A DNA stretch of 64,000 bases from JAICJJ01 sp039809985 (GTDB lineage Bacteria; Chloroflexota; Chloroflexia; Thermomicrobiales; UBA6265), in assembly GCA_039809985.1 (NCBI GenBank), contig JBDHWC010000001.1:33290-97289 (forward strand), written 5' to 3'. The position numbers and the translations under genes are program-made. How positions within the stretch are numbered: the first letter of the stretch is position 1; every line of letters begins with the position of its first letter. Of this stretch, positions 46,264-53,518 are shown one piece after another. The notes below the pieces were generated by a model that saw nothing but the letters and a program-made list of their open reading frames with translations, ran no database searches and was not told the DNA's origin.

Positions 46264-46734
46264 TGACGGTCATCGGCGTGCACGATTGCCGCCCATGTAC
46301 GGCCAGAACGTACGTACAGTAGCACGGCGGTTGCGAACGGGGAAGCCCCGGCTTGCCGGGGCGGTCGAGTTGTCGTCGAACCTGCGTGACGCGCCAAGGT
46401 CGGGCGCGGGGAAGGTGGCCAAGACGCCCGGGATCGGCTCGCAAACCCTGAGAGACCGGACCGGCAACAGCACCTGTCGCACCCGAGGAGCCGCACCCTC
46501 AGGCCTCGGGGCAGAGTCGACTGGTTCGGCACAGGTGTCATCTTGGCAGGACCCAGTCGTGCAACGCCCCGACAGTCGCTACGCCTGTACCCGGCGGGCG
46601 ACACTGGGGGGCACGACGTCGTCTACGATTGCGCGGCTCGCGTCGACGGTCGGACTGAATCTTCCGGCCGTCGACCCAAACCCGCGACGCGTTCGCCTCC
46701 GACCGGCCGCCGGGGCGCCAGAACGGAGCCAACC
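46264..46734. other. Intergenic region upstream of nrdJ and the PucR gene
   Basis: About 470 bases without a convincing gene. It holds a GC hairpin (46345-46362, GCCCCGGC-TT-GCCGGGGC), a minus-strand TGCTACTGT extended -10 (46324-46316) that may be a second nrdJ promoter, and the interleaved GTAC repeats at 46297-46316. I compared it with cobalamin, SAM and SRP RNA patterns and found no match. The PucR promoter must lie here but is not evident. Confidence 0.45.
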
Positions 46735-48186
46735 GTGCCCGACGTCGTGCTCTCCGACCTCTTGGCATGGGAGCCCAGACTGCACGATGCGCGGCGCAAG
46801 CGACACGATGCCGATCCCGAAGTGAGCTGGGTGATCTCGGCGCGGCTGCTGCCACCGATGTTGCCGAGCCTCCGCGGGGGGGAGGTCGTCGTTCTGTCCG
46901 AGAGCGCTCTCCGGGCCGTGGGACCGGGGATCGAATCGTTGTGCGGCCATCTGGTCGAGGCTCGGGCGGCGGCGGCGGTCGTGCCGGCCGGCTGGCGATG
47001 TGGACCGGGCACAGCGCTGCCAGCCGACTTGATCTTCCTCGACTGGCACGGCAGCCAACTCGGCCCGGAAGCCGAATCAGAGATGAACCGGCACCTCACC
47101 GAACGGCGCGGGGCCATGTACCGGGCAGGCATGGAGTTCGGGCGGATGCTGACGTCAATGACGACTGCCGGCGCAGCGGCCGAGGAGCTGGTTCGGCGCA
47201 CCGCGGCGACCGGCCACCGGGTGGAGCTGCGGTCGCGGACCGGGACCGTGCTTGCCTCAGCAGGACCGGCTCCGGGGGAGAGTCCGGGGCGCGTTGCCGA
47301 AGTGGAGCTCCGGTCCGGGAGCCGGTTGCTGTTGGTGCCGCCTGACAGCGGCGAGAACGCGATCAACCGCATCTACGCCGAGCGTCTCGGCCTCGCCTTG
47401 GAGGCCACCGCGAGCCGAGCGGAGCGCGAGCGGCCGCGTGGTCCGGTCCGGGCGGATGCGATTCGCGCGCTGGTGACGCGAGAGACTCCGTTGCCCGCGA
47501 CGGACCTCAGCGCAGTCGCGGCTCGCTTGGCGATCCCCCTCGACGGATCGTACCGCGTGCTGTTGACCGTTCCGGAGCATGGGCGTGCATCGGCCGAGGG
47601 CAGGCTGGGAGGTTTCGGGACGTTGCACGAAGCCGGCCGAATCGACGGTGCCGTCGCGTGGCTGGCGGAACTACGGGGTGATCGCGCAAACCTCCGGCCG
47701 GCTCCCGCACATCCGGGACTCGCGAGGACGGCGATTTCTGCCCCGGTCGGCTTGGCCGAGGTGCCGACGGCTGCACGTCAGGCGCGGTACGTGCTGCGTC
47801 TGCTCGTCTCGGGCGAGATCCCCGGGCCGTTGGCGCGATTCGACGACGTGTCCGGGATGGGGGCGTATCGCCTCCTGTTTGAATTGTGGGGCAATCCGGC
47901 ACTCAGCGAGTTCGTCCGGGGCATCCTCGGCCGGCTTCCGATGGAGGACCGGCGCGGGGTCTTGCGGGACACGTTGCTCGCGTACCTGCAGGCGGGGGGA
48001 TCGCAGGTCGAAGCGGCAGTGCGATTGGGGATCCATCGAAACACGCTTGCCTACCGGCTGCGACGCGTGGCCGACGCGACGGGAGCGGACCCGACCGATC
48101 CGGCCCGACGTCTCGCGTTCCATCTGGCCTTGGTGGCCTCGCGGCTGCCGGAGCCCCTGTCGCTTCTCGACGGGGACGTGCCATGA
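46735..48186 (+). CDS. PucR family transcriptional regulator
   Basis: 483-residue regulator. The N-terminal half (1-130) resembles the PucR ligand domain (VVLSDLLAWEP, GGEVVVLSESAL), the middle is a GGDEF-like degenerate domain typical of CdaR/PucR proteins, and the C-terminus is the PucR HTH: LRDTLLAYLQAGGSQVEAAVRLGIHRNTLAYRLRRVADATG. GTG 46735 has GGAG six bases upstream. Its stop overlaps the next start as ATGA (48183-48186), so regulator and JAMM-DinB protein are coupled. PucR proteins usually regulate nearby catabolic or transport genes; the ligand here is unknown. Confidence 0.88.
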   Translation: MPDVVLSDLLAWEPRLHDARRKRHDADPEVSWVISARLLPPMLPSLRGGEVVVLSESALRAVGPGIESLCGHLVEARAAAAVVPAGWRCGPGTALPADLIFLDWHGSQLGPEAESEMNRHLTERRGAMYRAGMEFGRMLTSMTTAGAAAEELVRRTAATGHRVELRSRTGTVLASAGPAPGESPGRVAEVELRSGSRLLLVPPDSGENAINRIYAERLGLALEATASRAERERPRGPVRADAIRALVTRETPLPATDLSAVAARLAIPLDGSYRVLLTVPEHGRASAEGRLGGFGTLHEAGRIDGAVAWLAELRGDRANLRPAPAHPGLARTAISAPVGLAEVPTAARQARYVLRLLVSGEIPGPLARFDDVSGMGAYRLLFELWGNPALSEFVRGILGRLPMEDRRGVLRDTLLAYLQAGGSQVEAAVRLGIHRNTLAYRLRRVADATGADPTDPARRLAFHLALVASRLPEPLSLLDGDVP

Positions 48187-49187
48187 GCGGCGCCGGCAGC
48201 GTTCCCGCGGTTGAGACGCTGTGCGTCACGTCGGCCGACTGGGACCGGATCGTCGGGCACTTGCGGACGGCGTTGCCGCACGAAGGGGTCGGGCTGCTCG
48301 CCGTCGACTCGGCCGACGGACCGACGGCGAACGTCCGCCGTTTCTATCCCGGCACCAACGTCGATGCCTCGCCGGTGCGCTACACGATGGCACCGTCAGA
48401 AGTGCTCGCGGCCTTTCGGGACATCGAGTCGGCAGGGCTGCGGTTCGGGGCGATCGTCCATTCCCATCCGGCGACCGCGCCGGTGCCTTCGGACACCGAC
48501 CGACGCGAGTCGTACTATCCCGATGTCGTGCTGGTGATCGTCGGGCACTTGGCGTCGGATCCCGTGGCTCGGGCATGGCGCCCGATCTCGTCGGAAGCCG
48601 GGGACGTGGTCGGGTTCGCGCCGATTGAGCTCTCCATACGAGACGGGCTCGGCCTGAGTCGCGGGATCGGTGCCAGTCGAGTGTCCGGGGCGGGGGTGCG
48701 GATGCAGGAGCAGGCTGAAGCGACGCGATTGCCCGAGGACCAGCAACTGCTGCGTGACCTCGCGGCCTTTCCCGACTGGATCCGCCATTTGATCTCTGGC
48801 CGGTCGCTGAGCGAACTGCGAGAACCGGCCAGCGACGGCGGCTGGGGCGTGGTCGACAACCTCTGTCACCTGCGGGACTGGCAACGGGTGTTCCTCGAGC
48901 GGGCCCGACGCATCGTTGACGAGGACGATCCGGTGCTCGAAGCGCTTGACGACAGCCTGTGGGAGATCGAGCGGAACTACCGCTCCGACGATCCGGCCCG
49001 AGCGTTGGCGGAGTTCGCCGAGCTGCGCTCCGAGTTCGTCGCGCTGCTCGACCGTGCCGAGCCTGCCGCGTGGGATCGACCGGGACAGCACACGCTCCGC
49101 GGCCCGCTCACGCTCCGGACGGTTGGCGAGCACTTGCGCGAGCATGACCGCGAGCACGACCGACAGTTGCGCAACGTGGTGGCGTGA
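48183..49187 (+). CDS. JAMM/MPN metalloprotease domain fused to DinB-like domain
   Basis: 334-residue two-domain protein. Residues about 14-140 are a JAMM (M67) peptidase: E34 in LPHEGVGLLAVDSADG, then H93-S-H95 with S and D in IVHSHPATAPVPSDTD, the E...HxHx7SxxD zinc site, intact. Residues about 185-334 are DinB-like: LLRDLAAFPDWIRHLI, VVDNLCHLRDWQRVFLERARRIV, and GEHLREHDREHDRQL, with His residues placed like a DinB metal site. JAMM enzymes cut after ubiquitin-like C-termini or release amino acids from carrier proteins; DinB enzymes often use thiol cofactors. I do not know this combination as a named family. ATGA overlap with the PucR gene. Confidence 0.82.
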   Translation: MSGAGSVPAVETLCVTSADWDRIVGHLRTALPHEGVGLLAVDSADGPTANVRRFYPGTNVDASPVRYTMAPSEVLAAFRDIESAGLRFGAIVHSHPATAPVPSDTDRRESYYPDVVLVIVGHLASDPVARAWRPISSEAGDVVGFAPIELSIRDGLGLSRGIGASRVSGAGVRMQEQAEATRLPEDQQLLRDLAAFPDWIRHLISGRSLSELREPASDGGWGVVDNLCHLRDWQRVFLERARRIVDEDDPVLEALDDSLWEIERNYRSDDPARALAEFAELRSEFVALLDRAEPAAWDRPGQHTLRGPLTLRTVGEHLREHDREHDRQLRNVVA

Positions 49188-49260
49188 CCGTGCAGTTGAG
49201 CAAACCGGGCCCGGATCGTATCCTGCCACGGACGCGAGCAGGGGTTGGAGGACGGCGGCG

Positions 49261-49851
49261 ATGAGCTCGATTTCCCGGTCGGCGGTGGTCCCAGGCACGG
49301 ATCCGGTGGCGCGGATGACCGAGGACGAGCTGATCATCCGCCTGGCGTTCACCATCAACCACCTGTCACGGTGGCTGACCCCGATCCACGACGATCTTCG
49401 CCTCAGGCGGTCGCCGCAGCGGGAGGTCCCTTCGGTGAAGGACCTGCTCCTCCGGATGCGCGACCACGAACTCGATGTCTTCCCGCAGCTCTACGCGATT
49501 GCCAACAGCGACCGACCCGACCTCGACTTGTTGCCGCGCTACTCGCGGACGCCTGAGGAGCTTGACTGGGATCGGAGCGCGGCGGTGCTCTCGGTGCTCT
49601 CCGAGGTTCGCCGATTGCGCCAGAGCACGGGGTCGCTGCTGCGCAGCCTGCCGAACGACGCGTGGCGCCGTGACGGTCTGAGCCGCACGCGCGGCGACAC
49701 CACGATCAGGCGGCTGGCCGATGAACTCGCCCGGCACGACAACGAGGTGCTCAGGGAGATGGATCGGTCGCTGCGGATCAGCGGCGCGCGCCAGGGCATC
49801 AACACCGTGTCGCGGGCTGGCTTGGACGAACTGCTGGAGTTGCCGGTCTGA
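49261..49851 (+). CDS. DinB superfamily protein
   Basis: 196-residue helical protein with DinB/YfiT features: ELIIRLAFTINHLSRWLTPIH, LLLRMRDHELDVFPQLYAIA, and IRRLADELARHDNEVLREMDRSLR, with one His per helix where the metal is bound. DinB proteins act as metal- and often thiol-dependent transferases or isomerases. ATG 49261 has GGAGGA eight bases upstream. It shares the cluster with the JAMM-DinB fusion (73-base gap), so two DinB units are produced together. Substrate unknown. Confidence 0.75.
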   Translation: MSSISRSAVVPGTDPVARMTEDELIIRLAFTINHLSRWLTPIHDDLRLRRSPQREVPSVKDLLLRMRDHELDVFPQLYAIANSDRPDLDLLPRYSRTPEELDWDRSAAVLSVLSEVRRLRQSTGSLLRSLPNDAWRRDGLSRTRGDTTIRRLADELARHDNEVLREMDRSLRISGARQGINTVSRAGLDELLELPV

Positions 49852-49878
49852 GCCGTCGGCCCTGACCGGGGAGGGGCA

Positions 49879-50298
49879 ATGGGGACCGATCCGACCGCTG
49901 CTGCGACCCCGAACGCGGAACAGTTGGGGCGCGAGTTCTTCGCGGCGATCGACGCCCGCGATCCACGCCGACTGCGGGCGACGCTGGCCAACCACGCGTC
50001 GTTCAAGTCGCTTCCGCACCACGACCTGATTCGGCCGGCGGACGAGATCGTCGCCTACTTCGGGACGGTCGTCTCGTCGTACCCGACGGCCCGCTGGGAA
50101 GTCACCGACGTCATCTCTGACGGTGACCGGGCCTGCGTCCAGTTCATCGTGCGCGAGTTCGCGCAGCACCTCGGCAAGGAGAACGTCTCCGAGCAGGTGG
50201 CGATCTTCCGCGCCAGCGACGGTCGCATCGTCAGCGTCGTCGGCTACTACGACACGGCGGAGTTCCGGCGGCTCTTCTGGGACGAGGGGTTCGCCTGA
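49879..50298 (+). CDS. SnoaL/NTF2-like protein
   Basis: 139-residue alpha+beta barrel protein of the NTF2/SnoaL type: AEQLGREFFAAIDARDPRRLRATLANHASF, IRPADEIVAYFGTVVSSYPTARWEVTDVISDGDRACVQFIVRE (parts), ending RIVSVVGYYDTAEFRRLFWDEGFA. The fold is used for hydrolysis, isomerisation or small-ligand binding; no catalytic set can be assigned. ATG 49879 follows GGAGGGGCA. It is 27 bases after the DinB gene and 34 before the LutB-LutA gene, so part of one transcript. Confidence 0.75.
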   Translation: MGTDPTAAATPNAEQLGREFFAAIDARDPRRLRATLANHASFKSLPHHDLIRPADEIVAYFGTVVSSYPTARWEVTDVISDGDRACVQFIVREFAQHLGKENVSEQVAIFRASDGRIVSVVGYYDTAEFRRLFWDEGFA

Positions 50299-50332
50299 CC
50301 GTTGCCCGGACGGCCCCGAAGGAGTCAGCACC

Positions 50333-52567
50333 ATGGAAACGGGCCGCGTGGCGGGATCGGTCGCCGACCCCGGGCTCGAATCCGATCTCGAGTTCCTGTC
50401 GTTCGAGGAGGAGTACGCGCAGTCGCTCGCGAACGAGCGTTTGGCCGCGAACCTGACCCGCTTCCAGCAGTCGTGGCGGCGCGACCGCGGCAACGCGATG
50501 GCCCAGATTTCGTTCGAGGAGCTGCGCGGACGGCTGAAAGCCGCCAAGACCGATGTCGTCGCCAATCTGGACCGGTACCTCGACCAGTTCCAGGAAGCGG
50601 CTGAGCGGGCCGGCGCGCGCGTGCACCGGGCCGTCGACGCCGACGAGGCCAACCGGATCGTGCGCGACTTGGCGCGAGCCCGGGGGGTGCGCCTGATCGC
50701 CAAGTCGAAGTCGATGGTCAGCGAGGAAATCGGGCTGAACCATGCTGTCGCCGCGGACGTCATCCACGCTGCGGAAACCGACCTTGGCGAGTGGATCGTG
50801 CAGCTGCGGGGCGAGCGGCCGAGTCACATGGTGATGCCGGCCGTCCATCTCTCGCGGGCCGAAGTGGCCGAGGTGATCGGCAGGACGTTCGACCGCCCGG
50901 TCTCGCGAGAGGACGTGGCCGAGCAGGTCGCGATCGCGCGTGACGAGATTCGCAAAGTCTTCTTCGAGGCCGGCATGGGCATGACCGGGGCCAACGCGCT
51001 CGTCGCAGAGACCGGCACGGTGATGATGTGCACCAACGAGGGCAACGGTCGCCTCTGCGCGTCGCTGCCTCCCCTGCATGTGGTCCTCGCCGGCATCGAG
51101 AAGCTGGTGCCGACCTTCGACGACGCGGTCACCCAGTTGCGACTGCTGGGGCGCTCGGGGACGGCACAACGGATCACCTCGTACTCGACGTTCATGACCG
51201 GGCCGACGCCGGGCCACGAGATGCACATCATCCTGCTCGACAACGGGCGACGGTCGATGGCGGCGCGACCGGAGTTCTCCGAGGCGCTGCATTGCATCAG
51301 GTGCGCTGCCTGCGCGAATGTCTGCCCGCCCTACCGCGAGGTGGGCGGCCATGTGTTTGGCTACGTCTACTCCGGCGCGATCGGCTTGGTGGTGACGCCG
51401 TTCCTGCACGGACTCGACAAGATCGCCGGTCCGCAGAGTCTCTGCCTCTCCTGCAACGCGTGCGAGACCGTCTGCCCGGTCGGCATCCCGCTGCCGCGAC
51501 AGATTCTCGACGTGCGCGACATGGTGGTGAAGCAGTACGGCCTGCCGCCGGCAAAGCGCGTCGCGCTCGGGGTCTACGCGCGACCGCGCACGACCGACTT
51601 GCTCCTGAAGATCGCGCGCCGCGCCGAGAAGACGCTGCGCATGGACTCCGGGCTGGTGCGCGGCCGGAACGTGCCGATCCTGCGAAGCCAGACGCGCTGG
51701 CGCTCGCTGCCGACGCCGGCGGTGGTGCCGCTCCATGACCGGGTGAGTTCCGGCGTGCGGCTGCCCGGACATCGACCGGTTGTCCCGAACGCCGCGACCG
51801 GGCAGACGGTCGCGGTCTTCGCCGGCTGCATGACCGACTTGCTCTACCCGGAGCAGGGCGAAGCGGTGATCAACACGCTGCGCCACCTGGGCATCGACGT
51901 CGTGACGCCGGCCAGCCGGCACTGCTGCGGGCTGCCCGCGTTCAACTCCGGGGACGAACGGCACGCCAAGTGGATGGCCCGGAACACGATCCGATCGCTG
52001 GAGCACCTGCGGGCGGACTGGATCCTCTCCGGCAGCGCCAGCTGCACCGCGACGATGCTGCAGGACTACGCACACCTGTTCCGCCACGATCCCGGCTGGG
52101 CGCGCCGGGCGTCGGTGCTGTCTGGCAAGATGATCGACTTCACCTCCTTCCTTGACCGCGTCGCCGCGCTGCCGAGCAGGTCGTTGGCGGACGGTCCGCG
52201 GCGAGTGCTGGCCTACCACGACTCCTGCCAAGGGATGAACGCGCTCGGTCTGCGCCCGGAGCCGCGCCGCATTCTGACCGACGTGCTCGGGCACGAGGTG
52301 CGGGAACTGGCCGAATCGACCCTCTGCTGCGGGTTCGGAGGGGCCTTCTCGTTCCAGCACCCAGAGGTGGCCCATCGTCTGATGGACCGCAAGCTCGACG
52401 AGGCGACCCGGACGGGCGCGCCGACGCTGGTGACCGACAACCAGGGCTGCATCATGCATCTGCGCGGCGGCATCGACGTCGAAGGGCGACCCCTCGAGGT
52501 GCGCCATCTCGCCGAGATCGTCTGGGAGCGGATCGAGAGCGCGATCGCCAAACAGGGCCAGCCGTGA
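50333..52567 (+). CDS. LutB-LutA type fused iron-sulfur oxidoreductase
   Basis: 744-residue fusion related to the L-lactate oxidation complex LutABC. Residues about 60-330 are a LUD domain (LIAKSKSMVSEEIGLNHAV, GMTGANALVAETGTVMMCTNEGNGRL). Two 4Fe-4S motifs follow: CIRCAACANVCPP and CLSCNACETVCPV. Residues about 490-735 are LutA-like with two Cys-Cys-Gly domains: AGCMTDLLYPEQG...HCCGLPAFNSGD and HDSCQGMNALG...LCCGFGGAFSF. In most bacteria these are separate proteins. No LutC or lactate permease is near. AAGGAG lies eight bases before ATG 50333. Could oxidise lactate, glycolate or another 2-hydroxy acid. Confidence 0.88.
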   Translation: METGRVAGSVADPGLESDLEFLSFEEEYAQSLANERLAANLTRFQQSWRRDRGNAMAQISFEELRGRLKAAKTDVVANLDRYLDQFQEAAERAGARVHRAVDADEANRIVRDLARARGVRLIAKSKSMVSEEIGLNHAVAADVIHAAETDLGEWIVQLRGERPSHMVMPAVHLSRAEVAEVIGRTFDRPVSREDVAEQVAIARDEIRKVFFEAGMGMTGANALVAETGTVMMCTNEGNGRLCASLPPLHVVLAGIEKLVPTFDDAVTQLRLLGRSGTAQRITSYSTFMTGPTPGHEMHIILLDNGRRSMAARPEFSEALHCIRCAACANVCPPYREVGGHVFGYVYSGAIGLVVTPFLHGLDKIAGPQSLCLSCNACETVCPVGIPLPRQILDVRDMVVKQYGLPPAKRVALGVYARPRTTDLLLKIARRAEKTLRMDSGLVRGRNVPILRSQTRWRSLPTPAVVPLHDRVSSGVRLPGHRPVVPNAATGQTVAVFAGCMTDLLYPEQGEAVINTLRHLGIDVVTPASRHCCGLPAFNSGDERHAKWMARNTIRSLEHLRADWILSGSASCTATMLQDYAHLFRHDPGWARRASVLSGKMIDFTSFLDRVAALPSRSLADGPRRVLAYHDSCQGMNALGLRPEPRRILTDVLGHEVRELAESTLCCGFGGAFSFQHPEVAHRLMDRKLDEATRTGAPTLVTDNQGCIMHLRGGIDVEGRPLEVRHLAEIVWERIESAIAKQGQP

Positions 52568-53289
52568 TCGTCTCGTCGACGCTGCCCGCCGGCTGGGTGC
52601 CACGAGCGGTCTTCTTCGATCTTGACGACACTCTCTGCGACTACGCTGGAGCGCGGCGGGAGCGATTGCGGCATGCGTTCCTGCAGACCGGGGATCCTCG
52701 GCTTGCCGGTTTGCCGGTTGCCGCGATGAACGAACTCATCAGTCGCTCGATTGCCCTTCATCCCCACGGCGTCGACCACTTCCCCGAGTTGCTGACCGCC
52801 GAAGGGGTGGGAGACCAAGAGGCGCACGCGCGGGCGATGACGTGGTACCGGACGCACCGGTTCCACGGACTTGCGTTGTTTCCTGACGCAGTCCGGGTGG
52901 TCGCGGCGACCCGCTGCGACGATCGGGGGCGCTGTCGTCCGGTCGGCGTCATCACCAACGGACCGGCGGACGTGCAGCGCGCCAAGCTGAACCTGCTCGG
53001 CGTCGAGGGCATCGTCGACTTCACGCTAGTCTCGGGGGAGTTCGGCGTCGGCAAGCCCGACCCGGCGATCTTCGGCGAGGCACTTCGCCGGGCCGGGGTG
53101 CCGCCTGCCGACTCGTTGATGGTCGGCGACACGCTCGAGTACGACGTTGCGGGGGCGGGCGCGTCCGGTGTGCGCTCCGCTTGGCTGCACGCCGGCGACG
53201 GTCGGCGGGGGCCGGGCCAGCCCGTCCCGGATGCGACGATCACCGAGCTGGCGGACGTGCTGACGTTGATCGGCGGCAAGTTGCCTTGA
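52564..53289 (+). CDS. HAD family hydrolase
   Basis: 241-residue phosphatase of the HAD superfamily, subfamily IA. Motif I FFDLDDTLCDYAG (nucleophile Asp about residue 19), motif II VGVITNGPADVQRAKL, motif III lysine in EFGVGKPDPAIFGEAL, and motif IV SLMVGDTLEYDVAGAGASG. The cap domain is helical (about 30-110). GTG 52564 overlaps the LutB-LutA stop as GTGA, so it is translationally coupled to it. It may remove phosphate from an intermediate made by the cluster, or repair a damaged metabolite. Its 20-residue tail is ordinary. Confidence 0.87.
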   Translation: MIVSSTLPAGWVPRAVFFDLDDTLCDYAGARRERLRHAFLQTGDPRLAGLPVAAMNELISRSIALHPHGVDHFPELLTAEGVGDQEAHARAMTWYRTHRFHGLALFPDAVRVVAATRCDDRGRCRPVGVITNGPADVQRAKLNLLGVEGIVDFTLVSGEFGVGKPDPAIFGEALRRAGVPPADSLMVGDTLEYDVAGAGASGVRSAWLHAGDGRRGPGQPVPDATITELADVLTLIGGKLP

Positions 53290-53518
53290 CTCGGCGGCCA
53301 TTCCCGGGCCCGGTGCTACACTCCGGCGGCGGGCGAACGTACGCTACCTCAGACTGCCGACGACGCCCTGCCCGGGCAGATCGGGTCGGGTGGGATTGAA
53401 GTCTCTTGGCTCGCTGTGGACCAAGGCGACCGGCAGTTCTTGGTGGCTTGCATCGGTCGCGACCGTGGACACGCCCGGGTGGCGCAGGAGTGGGACATTG
53501 GCCAAGCCGGGAGATGGG
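53290..53518 (+). promoter_or_regulatory. Intergenic region with extended -10 element TGCTACACT
   Basis: 229 bases between the HAD gene and the next binding protein. TACACT (53317-53322) with TGC upstream is a candidate extended -10; no -35 at the right spacing. If used, the leader is about 190 bases. No gene seen. Confidence 0.4.

Noticed and set aside
46264..46734. Possible cobalamin or SAM riboswitch, or SRP RNA, upstream of nrdJ/PucR
   Set aside because: A GC hairpin and an ACCCTGAGAGACCGGACC stretch looked suggestive, but conserved B12-box, SAM and SRP GGAAG tetraloop motifs are absent.
53390..53518. Upstream GTG start for the orphan binding protein
   Set aside because: Would put 43 residues before a Tat signal; GTG 53519 has a good ribosome site and a normal signal length.
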